Assembly: GCF_001436115.1 (NCBI RefSeq)
Contig: NZ_AYZQ01000001.1
Coordinates: 248,001 to 312,000 of the forward strand
From: Lacticaseibacillus brantae DSM 23927
Lineage (GTDB): Bacteria > Bacillota > Bacilli > Lactobacillales > Lactobacillaceae
Direction: 5' to 3'
Length of the DNA stretch: 64,000 bases
The notes beneath the pieces are model-generated. The model searched no databases, had not been told where the DNA came from, and saw only the letters and a program-made list of their open reading frames with translations. Positions within the stretch are counted from its first letter, which is position 1, and every line of letters begins with the position of its first letter. Made by a program: the position numbers and the translations under genes. Shown here in pieces: positions 45,773 to 56,254 of this stretch.

Positions 45773-46123
45773 ATGAAAAATCAACAACGTTTAATTATTG
45801 GGTTGGTGCTGAGCCTTGTTTTAGTCGTATTTGCCATCTTGAATGGTCAAGCAGTCGAGGTTAATTTCTTTGGCGCCAAAGCTAGTTGGCCATTGATTCT
45901 TGTGATTGTTGGGTCGGTCATTCTGGGTGCCTTGATTACTTTCTTAGTTTCTACCAGCACTGCTAGTCAAATGAAGAAGCAAATCAAACAATTGCAAGCT
46001 GAACGCGATGATCTTGCGGCCAATAAACCAGATGTCGACAATGCAATTAAGCAAGCAATCAAACCTTATGAGCAACAGGTCAAAGACTTGCAAGCGCAGT
46101 TGGCGCAAGCAAAGAAGTCGTAA
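45773..46123 (+). CDS. LapA domain membrane protein (DUF1049)
   Basis: 116 aa: two membrane helices (about 5-23 and 40-61) with the family pattern VFAILNGQAVEVNFFG between them, then a cytosolic coiled coil (about 68-116, KQIKQLQAERDDLA and QVKDLQAQLAQA). LapA (YciS) family; in E. coli it works with LapB in lipopolysaccharide control, which cannot apply here, so the function is unknown. It starts 8 nt after the SDR stop. Confidence 0.85.
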   Translation: MKNQQRLIIGLVLSLVLVVFAILNGQAVEVNFFGAKASWPLILVIVGSVILGALITFLVSTSTASQMKKQIKQLQAERDDLAANKPDVDNAIKQAIKPYEQQVKDLQAQLAQAKKS

Positions 46124-46127
46124 TGAT

Positions 46128-46164
46128 AAGGCTGTGACTCCCGCTGGGTGCCGCGGCCTTTTTT
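46128..46164 (+). terminator. Terminator of the rnz-SDR-lapA cluster
   Basis: GGCTGTG pairs with CGCGGCC (G-T pairs included), plus an inner CTCCC/GGGTG stem, then TTTTTT. Confidence 0.7.
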
Positions 46165-46214
46165 ATTGCCATGACACTGGTCAGACCTGGGACTGATTTT
46201 TCAGAAAAAGAGTC

Positions 46215-46250
46215 TTTGACCTTTACTGACCAATGTAAACTTGGTAGAAT
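46215..46250 (+). promoter_or_regulatory. CtsR box overlapping the clpB promoter
   Basis: TTTGACC (46215-46221), three T's and ACTGACC (46225-46231) form the CtsR direct heptad repeat, the second heptad with two mismatches. TTTACT (46222-46227) and TAGAAT (46245-46250), 17 nt apart, serve as promoter, so bound CtsR would cover the -35. Confidence 0.7.
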
Positions 46251-46276
46251 ATAGGCATTGAGAAGGGGGTATTCAA

Positions 46277-48880
46277 ATGAATCCTGATAATTTTACTCAA
46301 GCAGTGACTGACGCGTTGGGCGCCGCACAACAAGTGGCCCAGACTCGCCGGCATCAAGACATTGATATTCCAGATTTATTTAAAACATTAGTCCAACCAA
46401 ACCTTTTGGCCTCCCAGGTATACAAAGAAGCGGGGGTCGACCTTGATGCATTTAACGCCGTGATTGATCAAGCTTTGGATCAAGAGTCTGTCGTTGAAGG
46501 GGTCTCAAATTACGGCCAGACCATGAGCCAGAATTTGTTCCAATTGCTCAATGACGCTGACAAGGTGAAAGGTCAATTCGGGGATGAATTCATTTCCACT
46601 GAGGCCTTATTATTGGCCTTGTATCAGCAGAAATATAATCCTTTGACCCAGGAATTGGATCGCCAGGGTGTGCATCAAAAGGACTTACAAGCGACCATTG
46701 ATAAGATTCGCGGTGGCCAGAAAGTGACCAGTAAAAACGCTGAAGAGACCTATCAAAGCCTTGAGAAGTACGGGACTGATTTGGTTGCTGAAGCGCGCTC
46801 AGGCAAGATGGATCCAATCATTGGCCGGGATGATGAAATTCGGAACGTCATTCGCATTTTGTCTCGGAAAACCAAGAACAATCCAGTCTTGATTGGGGAA
46901 CCTGGGGTTGGGAAAACCGCGATTGTGGAAGGCTTAGCCCAACGGATTGTCCGTCAAGACGTGCCTGACAACCTGAAAAATAAGACCATCATTTCACTTG
47001 ATATGGGTGGTTTAATTGCCGGGGCAAAATACCGTGGTGAATTTGAGGAACGCTTGAAGTCTGTTCTCCAAGAAGTCAAAAAGAGTGAAGGTCAAATCAT
47101 CCTCTTCATTGATGAAATTCACACGATTGTTGGCGCTGGTAAGACTGAAGGCTCGATGGATGCAGGTAATTTACTCAAGCCGATGTTAGCTCGGGGCGAA
47201 TTGCATCTGATCGGCGCGACCACCCTTGATGAATATCGTGAAAACATCGAAAAGGACAAGGCCCTTGAACGTCGCTTCCAACGGGTCTTGGTTCAAGAAC
47301 CAACTGTTGAAGATACGATTAGTATTTTGCGGGGCTTGAAGGAACGCTTTGAAATTTTCCATGGCGTGCGCATTCATGACTCAGCGCTTGTGGCTGCGGC
47401 AACCTTGTCCAATCGGTATATCACCGATCGTTTTCTGCCGGATAAAGCCATTGATTTGGTCGACGAAGCCAGTGCCAATATCAACGTGGAAATGAATTCG
47501 CGGCCAACTGAATTGGATGTGGCTGAACGGCGACAAATGCAGTTGGAAATTGAAGAAGCGGCCTTAAAGAAAGAAAGCGATCCAGCCAGTCAGAAACGCT
47601 TGGCCCAGTTGCAAGAAGAACTGGCTAACTTGCGAGAATCCACCAATCAATTAAAGACCCAGTGGTCCGCTGAAAAGACAGATATTGCGGCAATTAATGC
47701 CAAAAAGTCTGAAATCGATCAGGCTAAGCATGATTTGGAGGATGCGCAATCACGCTATGATCTTGAGACCGCTGCCCGTTTGCAACACGGGACCATTCCT
47801 GATTTGGAAAAGGAATTGGCCGCGATGGAAGCCACTGATCGGCCTGACGAATGGCTCGTGCAAGAATCCGTCACTGAAAACGAAATTGCCGGCGTCATCA
47901 GCCGCCAAACCGGGATTCCGGTGGCCAAATTGGTTGAAGGCGACCGACAGAAACTCTTGCACCTGACGGATCACCTTGAAGAACGGGTGATTGGCCAAGA
48001 TGAAGCAGTCCAAACCGTCAGCGATGCCGTTTTGCGCTCGCGAGCTGGGTTGCAAGACCCGAGTCGGCCATTAGGTAGCTTCTTATTCTTGGGTCCAACA
48101 GGGGTCGGGAAGACCGAACTGGCCAAAACACTAGCGGATGCCCTGTTTGATTCAGAGAAGCATATGGTGCGAATCGATATGTCTGAATACATGGAAAAGT
48201 ATAGCGTGTCTCGTTTAGTCGGCGCTGCGCCAGGTTATGTTGGCTACGAAGAAGGTGGCCAGTTGACCGAAGCCGTCCGGCGGAATCCCTACACAATTGT
48301 TTTGCTCGACGAAATCGAAAAAGCCCATCCTGATGTCTTCAATATTTTGCTGCAAGTGCTCGATGATGGCCGGCTGACAGACTCGCAAGGCCGGACAGTT
48401 GATTTCAAAAATACGATCATCATTATGACCTCAAACCTCGGGTCAGAAGCCTTGCTTGACGGGATGTCCGATGATGGCAAGGTAACTGATACTGCCAAGC
48501 ACCAGGTTGATCAATTGATTCGCACCAAATTCAAGCCAGAATTCTTGAATCGGATTGATGATATTGTCATGTTCAATCCATTGACCCTGGCCGACGTTGA
48601 GAAGATTGTGGTGAAAGATCTGGAGCAATTGAGTAACCGCTTGGCACAACAAGATATTACCTTGAGTGTTTCGCCTGCTGCCGAAGAGTGGCTGGCTGAT
48701 CAGGGCTACGATCCCGCTTATGGGGCTCGGCCGCTGCAACGGTTGATTACCAGCGCCGTTGAAACCCCATTAGCCAAGAAATTGATTGGTGGCGAGATTC
48801 TTCCTCAAAGTACAGTCACTGTTGGCGTCGAAGGCAGCACGCTGACGTTCACTGGCAAGCAAGCAGTCCCGGCAGAATAA
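46277..48880 (+). CDS. clpB: ATP-dependent chaperone ClpB
   Basis: A disaggregase that rescues aggregated proteins with DnaK. 867 aa: Clp N-domain (about 1-145), AAA+ 1 with Walker [10 protein letters not shown] near 208 and Walker [10 protein letters not shown], a long coiled-coil middle domain (about 410-530, the ClpB/ClpC distinction by length), AAA+ 2 with GPTGVGKTE near 610, and a C-terminal small domain. No ClpP-binding loop (IGF) is seen. The ATG follows AAGGGGG. It is a class III heat-shock gene judging from the CtsR box. Confidence 0.96.
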   Translation: MNPDNFTQAVTDALGAAQQVAQTRRHQDIDIPDLFKTLVQPNLLASQVYKEAGVDLDAFNAVIDQALDQESVVEGVSNYGQTMSQNLFQLLNDADKVKGQFGDEFISTEALLLALYQQKYNPLTQELDRQGVHQKDLQATIDKIRGGQKVTSKNAEETYQSLEKYGTDLVAEARSGKMDPIIGRDDEIRNVIRILSRKTKNNPVLIGEPGVGKTAIVEGLAQRIVRQDVPDNLKNKTIISLDMGGLIAGAKYRGEFEERLKSVLQEVKKSEGQIILFIDEIHTIVGAGKTEGSMDAGNLLKPMLARGELHLIGATTLDEYRENIEKDKALERRFQRVLVQEPTVEDTISILRGLKERFEIFHGVRIHDSALVAAATLSNRYITDRFLPDKAIDLVDEASANINVEMNSRPTELDVAERRQMQLEIEEAALKKESDPASQKRLAQLQEELANLRESTNQLKTQWSAEKTDIAAINAKKSEIDQAKHDLEDAQSRYDLETAARLQHGTIPDLEKELAAMEATDRPDEWLVQESVTENEIAGVISRQTGIPVAKLVEGDRQKLLHLTDHLEERVIGQDEAVQTVSDAVLRSRAGLQDPSRPLGSFLFLGPTGVGKTELAKTLADALFDSEKHMVRIDMSEYMEKYSVSRLVGAAPGYVGYEEGGQLTEAVRRNPYTIVLLDEIEKAHPDVFNILLQVLDDGRLTDSQGRTVDFKNTIIIMTSNLGSEALLDGMSDDGKVTDTAKHQVDQLIRTKFKPEFLNRIDDIVMFNPLTLADVEKIVVKDLEQLSNRLAQQDITLSVSPAAEEWLADQGYDPAYGARPLQRLITSAVETPLAKKLIGGEILPQSTVTVGVEGSTLTFTGKQAVPAE

Positions 48881-48978
48881 CAAATGTGTGTTAAGGTCTT
48901 GCCTTGACGGCTAATTTCTTGTAAGATAGATGTTGCTATGGCGGAGGTGTCCGTCAGATACCAAATCCCATTTTTGCC

Positions 48979-49006
48979 TTGCAATTCTGGAAGAATTCGG
49001 TATAGT
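48979..49006 (+). promoter_or_regulatory. rpmF promoter
   Basis: TTGCAA and TATAGT are separated by 16 nt; the last part ATTCGGTATAGT equals that of the rpsO promoter. Confidence 0.65.
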
Positions 49007-49042
49007 AGTAAAGAAATCTATTGAAAAAGGAGTTTAACGCTC

Positions 49043-49228
49043 ATGGCAGTTCCAGCACGTAGAACTTCAAAAACCAAGAAGCGTATGCGTCGTGGTCACA
49101 TCAAGTTAAGTGTGCCAAACTTACAATTTGATGCAACAACCGGCGAATACCGCGTTTCTCATCACGTTTCACCTAAGGGTTTTTACAAGGGTGCACAAGT
49201 GGTTTCTAAGAACGACGCGAATGCTTAA
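49043..49228 (+). CDS. rpmF: 50S ribosomal protein L32
   Basis: 61 aa with the L32 start [18 protein letters not shown]. The Cys pairs of zinc-binding L32 are absent ([16 protein letters not shown]), so this is a Cys-free (C-) paralogue type, which does not need zinc. Preceded by AAAAGGAG and its own promoter. The usual upstream neighbour yceD (DUF177) is not here; the 162 nt after clpB hold only the promoter. Terminator follows. Confidence 0.95.
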   Translation: MAVPARRTSKTKKRMRRGHIKLSVPNLQFDATTGEYRVSHHVSPKGFYKGAQVVSKNDANA

Positions 49229-49230
49229 TT

Positions 49231-49263
49231 AAAAATACCAACCCTGTGTTGGTATTTTTTTGT
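49231..49263 (+). terminator. rpmF terminator
   Basis: AAATACCAAC and GTTGGTATTT form a perfect stem around CCTGT, followed by T's. Confidence 0.9.
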
Positions 49264-49332
49264 GCAGTCATTTAGTTTCGCACTCTAGGTAACATGGTAT
49301 AATGAATCCAGGAACACCAAGGAGGCCAACTT

Positions 49333-49887
49333 ATGGCAACGACAGACCCGTTAACAACTTATTTGGATCAAATTCGGCAGGCAAAACTGCCACGCTGGAC
49401 AGATTTACCTCAGTTTGATTTGTATATGGATCAAGTGGTGCAGTATGTGAATGAAATTCTCCATCCGTTTGGGGTGGGGGATTTAACGGCGACGATGGTC
49501 AATAACTACGTCAAAAAGGGCGTGGTTAAGCCACCGCTCAAGAAGAAATACGAACGGGCGCAAATCGCTAATGTTCTCGTGATTGCGCTCTTGAAACCCG
49601 TTTTCGCCTTAGATACAATCGCTTCCGGCATCGATTATCAGTTGCAGAATCGCCCGGCCAATCAAGCGTTTGACGCTTTTATTATGGCGTTTATTAGTGG
49701 CGTCCAACAAGCGAATACAGACTTTTCTAAGGAAGTCACAATCAATGCGGTGAACAAGACGGACTTGCTCAATATTCAAAGTGCGATGGTTACCCTGGCG
49801 ATTAATGCTGTGTTGGAGAAGTTGTTTGTCGAATCGATGGTGACGCAGGTTGCCCCCGCGCCAACTGCTAAGAAAAAGAAGGATTAA
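49333..49887 (+). CDS. DUF1836 domain-containing protein
   Basis: 184-aa soluble helical protein with the DUF1836 pattern: LPRWTDLPQFDLYMDQVVQYVN, LTATMVNNYVKKGVVKPP and the basic KKKYERAQIANVLVIALLKPVF. The TATMVNNYVKKG segment looks like a MerR-type winged helix, so DNA binding is plausible but unproven. The ATG follows AAGGAGG; a TGGTATAAT extended -10 lies at 49295-49303. It overlaps or abuts the nucleotidase gene (TAATGATG). Confidence 0.85.
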   Translation: MATTDPLTTYLDQIRQAKLPRWTDLPQFDLYMDQVVQYVNEILHPFGVGDLTATMVNNYVKKGVVKPPLKKKYERAQIANVLVIALLKPVFALDTIASGIDYQLQNRPANQAFDAFIMAFISGVQQANTDFSKEVTINAVNKTDLLNIQSAMVTLAINAVLEKLFVESMVTQVAPAPTAKKKKD

Positions 49888-49889
49888 TG

Positions 49890-51437
49890 ATGCAATTAAC
49901 CATACTCTCAACTAGTGATACGCATGGCTTTGTCGCACCGACAAACTATGTTCAACGGCAGGCAGATCTACCATTCTCGTTAGCCAAAGCCAAAACTGTG
50001 ATTGACCAGGTAAAATCATCGACGACAGACCCTGTCGTTGTCATCGAAAATGGGGACTGGCTTCAAGGTTCGCCGCTGGCCTACTATGTGGCCAAAGTGG
50101 CCCAGGAGCCAGCCTTACTGACGGCCGCTTACAATGCAGTGGGCTATGATGCCGGAATTCTCGGGAATCATGAGTTTAACTACGGCACCGATTATTTGGC
50201 AGCCGCGGTTAAGACGCTAGATTATCCAATGTTAACGGCCAATATTGAAAGGCAAGGCCAGCCGCTATTTGGTCAACCTTATACAATTGTTGAAAAATCC
50301 GGGCTTAAGATTGCCATTCTCGGCTTGACGACAGACTACATTCCACACTGGGAAACCCCAAGTCACATTGAAGGGTTGGCTTTTGTTGATGTGGTCGAGG
50401 TGGCAAAACACTGGGTGCCGATACTCCATGAATTGGCAGATATTGTGGTGGTCGCCTACCATGGTGGCTTTGAGAAAGATCTGACGACTGGTGCGCCAAC
50501 AGAACGGCAGACCGGCGAAAACGTTGGCTATCGTTTGGCCAACGAAGTGCCGGGGATTGACGCCTTAGTCACTGGTCATCAGCATCGTGAATTGGCGCAA
50601 TTGGTCAATGGTGTGCCTGTAACGCAACCAGGCTACCGAGGTGCAAACGTTGGTGCCATTACGCTGGATATTGAAGCCACACCGACCGGTTATCAGGTCA
50701 GTGGCGGGCAGGCAGCATTGTTATCGACTGGTAACGCGATAGCTGCAGAGGCCGTCTTATCCCCATTGGCACAGTTGAGTGCGGCGGTGGAAGACTGGTT
50801 GGATCAACCGCTTGGACAAGTTCGAGGGGATATGCGAATTCACGATCCATTCCAGGCCCGAGTTGACGAAGTTCCCTATATTGAATTCATTCAACAAGTA
50901 CAAATGGCAGCGACCCAGACGGACATTTCTGGGACAGCCTTATTTAACAATGAAGGTCGGGGCTTTGGTGAAAGTATCACCATGCGGGATGTTGTCACCA
51001 ATTACATTTATCCGAATACTTTGGCTGTGGTTGGCTTAACAGGGACAGATCTCAAGGCGGCGCTTGAACAAAATGCTGAGTACTTCAGTTTGTCTGCGGG
51101 TCAATTAGTGGTCACACCGCGGTTTGAAACCCCAAAACCACAACATTATAACTACGATATGTATGAGGGCATTGATTATACACTCGATATTTCAAAACCG
51201 GTTGGCCAGCGGGTGACGAAGTTGACGTATCATGATGAACCCGTCGTATCTGACCACGTCTATGAAGTCGTCGTTAACCAGTATCGTGCTGGCGGCGGTG
51301 GTAATTTCCCGATGTTTGATGCGTCTAAGATTGTTCGTGAGAATCAAAAAGATATGACAGAATTAATTGCCGATTATTTGTTGGCCCATCCTGTGATTGC
51401 GGCCACAGCTAATCATAATTTCCACGTTCAGGCATAA
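49890..51437 (+). CDS. Bifunctional metallophosphatase/5'-nucleotidase (UshA-like)
   Basis: 515 aa: N-terminal calcineurin-type metallophosphatase domain with STSDTHG, GDWLQGS, LGNHEFNYG and TGHQHREL motifs, and a C-terminal 5'-nucleotidase substrate domain (NEGRGFGESITMRDVVTNY and the closing GGGGNFPMFD). Unlike secreted UshA it has no signal peptide, so it should act in the cytoplasm on nucleotides or cyclic nucleotides. ATG 49890 is preferred over 49887 because AAGGA is then 6 nt away. The gene follows DUF1836 directly. Confidence 0.9.
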   Translation: MQLTILSTSDTHGFVAPTNYVQRQADLPFSLAKAKTVIDQVKSSTTDPVVVIENGDWLQGSPLAYYVAKVAQEPALLTAAYNAVGYDAGILGNHEFNYGTDYLAAAVKTLDYPMLTANIERQGQPLFGQPYTIVEKSGLKIAILGLTTDYIPHWETPSHIEGLAFVDVVEVAKHWVPILHELADIVVVAYHGGFEKDLTTGAPTERQTGENVGYRLANEVPGIDALVTGHQHRELAQLVNGVPVTQPGYRGANVGAITLDIEATPTGYQVSGGQAALLSTGNAIAAEAVLSPLAQLSAAVEDWLDQPLGQVRGDMRIHDPFQARVDEVPYIEFIQQVQMAATQTDISGTALFNNEGRGFGESITMRDVVTNYIYPNTLAVVGLTGTDLKAALEQNAEYFSLSAGQLVVTPRFETPKPQHYNYDMYEGIDYTLDISKPVGQRVTKLTYHDEPVVSDHVYEVVVNQYRAGGGGNFPMFDASKIVRENQKDMTELIADYLLAHPVIAATANHNFHVQA

Positions 51438-51486
51438 AAAAGAAGACTGTGATCACCTAACTAGGTCATCACAGTCTTCTTTTTGA
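51436..51486. terminator. Bidirectional terminator between nucleotidase and DUF2929 genes
   Basis: AAAAAGAAGACTGTGAT pairs exactly with ATCACAGTCTTCTTTTT around CACCTAACTAGGTC, which itself can form CACCTA/TAGGTC-type pairs. Convergent genes on both sides. Confidence 0.9.
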
Positions 51487-51492
51487 AATCAA

Positions 51493-51687
51493 TTATTTAT
51501 TAGTTTTGGTTGGGGTGGTGTCAAATTGCTTCATGATCACTGGCAGGATGAACAACAAGATGACGAAAATCAAACTGATAACCAAACTGCTACCAGGGTC
51601 AAACGTTGAACCATTCAAGGCTGAGATCAAGAAACCCATGACTTCTCCTAAAATTGCACCCCAGAAAATGGTGGCAAGATATCGCAT
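51493..51687 (-). CDS. Small membrane protein (DUF2929/YjzD-like)
   Basis: 64 aa with two hydrophobic segments (about 3-22 and 34-52) around NGSTFDPGSS, and the family start MRYLATIFWGAILGEVMGF. DUF2929 proteins are small membrane proteins of Firmicutes of unknown function, often near dnaE, as here (divergent from it). ATG 51687 follows AGAGGG at 6 nt; the ATG at 51693 is too near the SD. Extra upstream codons are not supported. Confidence 0.75.
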   Translation of the reverse strand: MRYLATIFWGAILGEVMGFLISALNGSTFDPGSSLVISLIFVILLFILPVIMKQFDTTPTKTNK

Positions 51688-51830
51688 GTGCATCCCTCTT
51701 TTCTGTGTTATCTTAACACGTTGATGCTGAGAATGTAAGGCAAACTTGCCCGAAATCAGCCTGGATCGTCGCGGCGATTGGATGCGGCCAAAGCGGTTGG
51801 CTCTGGTATACTGAAGGATGAGGTGAGCAC

Positions 51831-54800
51831 ATGACATTTACGCAGTTACAAGTTCAAAGTAGTTATAGTTTGCTGCAAAGTCCTCTGACTATTGATCAAC
51901 TAATCAAAGGTGCAGTGGCGGGCCAATACGCCGCCGTGGCGCTCACAGATACGAACGTTGTCTACGGCTTAGTGGACTTTTATACCGCGGCGCAAAATGC
52001 CGGCATTAAACCTTTACTCGGTTTGACTGTAAGCATCGCCGAAGAGCAGTTTATTTTGATTGCTGAAACCACTGCCGGCTATCACCAACTTCTGAAAATC
52101 TCAACAACATTAATGTTGGACAATAATCCTACTTTGGCGGATTTACCAGACTTTAATGGCCTGGCACTCATGACGACGGCTCAAAGTCAGGTCAGTCAGC
52201 GCTTGCAGGCCGATGATGCCCCCGGGGCGACAGTTGCTGTTGAAGGCTTATTAGCTAAGCAACCAAGTGATTTTTATATTGGCTTAAGTCCAGAATTGTT
52301 GCAGTCCCCGCTGCCTGAGTTTGCCCATATGCATCAATATCCCTTGATTGCGCTCGGTGACGTCAGTTATGCGCGGCCCCAAGACGCGTTTACACAAACA
52401 GTCTTACGTGCCGTGGGGGCTGGGGAGACTTTGAACTTTCGCGACCCGACGCTGCAAAACCCGGGTCAGCATTGGCTCCAGTCACAAGAGGCGGCGGCTG
52501 AACCTTTTGTGGCGGCTGGGTTCGATCAGGCTGTGACCAACGCGAATCAATTAGCCGCTAAGACAGACGTCACCATCGCTTTTCGGCAACCTCAGCTGCC
52601 GCACTACAAGACACCAGACGGGCAGCCAGCGATTGCATACTTGACCCAATTGGCGCAAGCAGGGTTGGCCAAACGGTTTGCGGATGGGCAGGTGCCACCA
52701 GCTTATCAACAGCGGCTGGATTATGAGTTAGAGGTGATTGCCAAAATGGGATTCGCCGATTACTTCCTCGTCGTCTGGGATGTCATGAATCACGCACACG
52801 AGGTCGGCATTACCACTGGGCCTGGTCGGGGATCAGCTGCCGGCGCCTTAGTCAGCTATGCACTGGCGATTACTGAAGTCGACCCAATCGCGTATAACCT
52901 TTTGTTTGAACGCTTTTTAAATCCTAACCGGGCTAACATGCCCGATATTGATCTGGATATTCCCGACAACCGCCGTGGCGAATTGCTCCAGTATACCCAT
53001 GATAAATATGGGACCAATCACATGGCCCAAATTATTACCTTTGGTACATTTGGGGCCAAGCAGGCCCTTCGTGACGTTGCTCGGGTGTTTGGTTTAAGCC
53101 AGTATGATAGCAATCTGTGGAGTCGTGCCATTCCTAATGGGTTACACGTGGATTTGAGTACAGCTTACGAGCAGTCACAACCACTGAAGAATTTGGTGGC
53201 TGACTCACAGCGCAACCAATTATTGTTTGAAACTGCCAAGGCCATTGAAGGCCTGCCACGTCATTATTCAACCCATGCCGCTGGGATTGTGCTATCAGAA
53301 GAACCGTTGACGGACACGGTGGCCTTGCAAGTTGGCAGTGATGGGATTGAAGAAACGCAGTTACCCATGGGCAATGTCGAAGCCCTTGGCCTATTGAAAA
53401 TGGATTTCTTGGGTCTCCGGAACCTCAGTATTCTTGCCTCAGCGAGTTACTATGTCAGCCAAGCCACTGGAAAACCGTTTGATCCGAAACAAATTCCACT
53501 GGATGACGCCCAAACCCTGGCGCTTTTTGCAGCAGGGGATACGAATGGGGTGTTCCAGTTCGAATCCAGTGGCATTAAGAATGTGCTGCGCAAACTAAAA
53601 CCCACGCAGTTTGAAGACGTTGTGGCGGTTAATGCGCTCTACCGGCCGGGCCCGATGGAAAACATTGATACCTTCATCGCACGTAAGAACGGTCAAGAAC
53701 CGGTGACTTATCCTGATCCCGTCCTCGAACCAATTCTGGCGCCCACGTATGGTGTTTTGGTCTATCAGGAGCAAGTCATGCAAGTCGCGAGTACCATGGG
53801 CGGTTTCTCATTGGGTGAAGCGGATTTGCTTCGGCGAGCGATGAGTAAGAAAAAAGCTGATGTGCTTGCCTCCGAACAGCAGCGATTTATTGAAGGAGCC
53901 GTGGCCAAAGGTTTCTCAAAAGACACCGCCACGACTGTGTATGCCTACATTGATCGCTTCGCTAACTATGGGTTCAATCGCTCCCACGCGGTGGCTTATA
54001 GTATGGTGGCATTCTGGCTGGCGTATTTGAAGACGCATTATCCAGCCGCGTTTTTCACGGCTTTACTCAATTCAAGTCTCAATAACACGCCTAAACTACG
54101 GACCTACATCCAAGAAGCCAAAACCAGGCACGTCAAAGTCTTGGGCCCCGATATCAATCGGAGCGGTCGGTATTTCCAAACGACGGCACAAGAGATTCGT
54201 TTTGGCCTGCTTTCGATTAAAGGCACACGGCGCGATTTTGTTGACGCTATCCTCGCCGAACGGAAGCAAGGGCCGTTCAAGAGCCTGCAGCAATTTCTTC
54301 AACGCCTGGACACCAAGTGGCAAAAGGCGGCCACGCTCGAGCCGCTGGTGTATGCTGGGGCTTTTGATCAGTTTGATCAGAATCGGGCGCAAGTGCGGGC
54401 CAATCTCGATGAATTAATCGAATCCGTCAAACTCAGTGGCGATAATGTCACCTTGTTTGAAGTGTTACAACCAAAACCCGTGACAGTGCCGGAGATGTCT
54501 TTGACGGACCGATTAGACAAAGAGGCGGAAGTGCTGGGGGTCTATCTGAGTGGCCATCCGGTTGAGAAATATGCGGTCCTGAAGACCTTGATGCCCATTC
54601 AAACTGTGGCAACTATGGTTGCAGATAGTTTGGCGACTCTGATTGTCCAAGTGCGCGCGGTGAAGACGATTCGCACGAAGACGGGCAAGGAAATGGCCTT
54701 CGTTGACGGCCAAGATGAGACAGGACCAGTCTCAATTACCATCTTTCCTAATCTCTATCCCCAATTTGCTCAACTCGACGCTGATAAGATTCTGGTTGTC

Positions 54801-55124
54801 TCAGGTAAGGTTGAGATTAATCGGGATAATTTGCAGTTGGTGGCCAATCGAATTCAGTTAGCCGATGAATTGATGCCTCAGGCCCGACTCTTCATTCAAT
54901 TGCCAGAAGACTTCACCGATGAGCGGCGGGCTGATTTACTGAAAACGCTACAAAAGTTTTCAGGATCAACACCCGTGATCACCGTTGAGCAAAACACACG
55001 CCAATCCGTGCTACTCGCGCGCCAGTATTGGGTTGATCCGAGTGAGACTGCACTGGCCAGTTTACAGGCGATTGTTGGGGCCAAACAAGTGGTTTTGCAA
55101 CCAGTCAACGGGGATGGCCGCTAA
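51831..55124 (+). CDS. dnaE: DNA polymerase III subunit alpha (DnaE)
   Basis: The replicative or lagging-strand/error-prone polymerase of Firmicutes. 1097 aa: PHP domain (about 1-210), C-family polymerase core with catalytic Asp residues in MPDIDLDIPDNRRGELLQY (near residue 368), fingers, HhH (about 780-860) and an OB-fold (about 955-1030). The PHP metal site is degenerate: the usual HxH reads QVQ (FTQLQVQSSYSLLQ), so proofreading activity is unlikely. The ATG follows GAGGTG; TGGTATACT (51804-51812) is an extended -10. Confidence 0.95.
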   Translation: MTFTQLQVQSSYSLLQSPLTIDQLIKGAVAGQYAAVALTDTNVVYGLVDFYTAAQNAGIKPLLGLTVSIAEEQFILIAETTAGYHQLLKISTTLMLDNNPTLADLPDFNGLALMTTAQSQVSQRLQADDAPGATVAVEGLLAKQPSDFYIGLSPELLQSPLPEFAHMHQYPLIALGDVSYARPQDAFTQTVLRAVGAGETLNFRDPTLQNPGQHWLQSQEAAAEPFVAAGFDQAVTNANQLAAKTDVTIAFRQPQLPHYKTPDGQPAIAYLTQLAQAGLAKRFADGQVPPAYQQRLDYELEVIAKMGFADYFLVVWDVMNHAHEVGITTGPGRGSAAGALVSYALAITEVDPIAYNLLFERFLNPNRANMPDIDLDIPDNRRGELLQYTHDKYGTNHMAQIITFGTFGAKQALRDVARVFGLSQYDSNLWSRAIPNGLHVDLSTAYEQSQPLKNLVADSQRNQLLFETAKAIEGLPRHYSTHAAGIVLSEEPLTDTVALQVGSDGIEETQLPMGNVEALGLLKMDFLGLRNLSILASASYYVSQATGKPFDPKQIPLDDAQTLALFAAGDTNGVFQFESSGIKNVLRKLKPTQFEDVVAVNALYRPGPMENIDTFIARKNGQEPVTYPDPVLEPILAPTYGVLVYQEQVMQVASTMGGFSLGEADLLRRAMSKKKADVLASEQQRFIEGAVAKGFSKDTATTVYAYIDRFANYGFNRSHAVAYSMVAFWLAYLKTHYPAAFFTALLNSSLNNTPKLRTYIQEAKTRHVKVLGPDINRSGRYFQTTAQEIRFGLLSIKGTRRDFVDAILAERKQGPFKSLQQFLQRLDTKWQKAATLEPLVYAGAFDQFDQNRAQVRANLDELIESVKLSGDNVTLFEVLQPKPVTVPEMSLTDRLDKEAEVLGVYLSGHPVEKYAVLKTLMPIQTVATMVADSLATLIVQVRAVKTIRTKTGKEMAFVDGQDETGPVSITIFPNLYPQFAQLDADKILVVSGKVEINRDNLQLVANRIQLADELMPQARLFIQLPEDFTDERRADLLKTLQKFSGSTPVITVEQNTRQSVLLARQYWVDPSETALASLQAIVGAKQVVLQPVNGDGR

Positions 55125-55225
55125 TTTTGTAAAATGTCCAAAATCTACGCGACTTTCTTTCTGAAAAGTGATATGCTTTACAAGTGTTTGAGATCACGTG
55201 AGGTGATCAAAATAGATATGCATGA

Positions 55226-56194
<969 letters not shown>

Positions 56195-56254
56195 TTTCTG
56201 TTAAAAAACGACATAACCGTCTTTTTTAAAAAATTCAAAGGAGCGATTCCATTT

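Noticed and set aside
48881-49042. Small RNA in the clpB-rpmF gap
   Set aside because: The gap has a promoter but no convincing terminator-ended structure or known RNA motif.
56203-56229. Terminator between pfkA and pyk
   Set aside because: The pairing AAAAAACG/CGTCTTTTTT is short, mismatched and A/T rich; at most weak attenuation within an operon.
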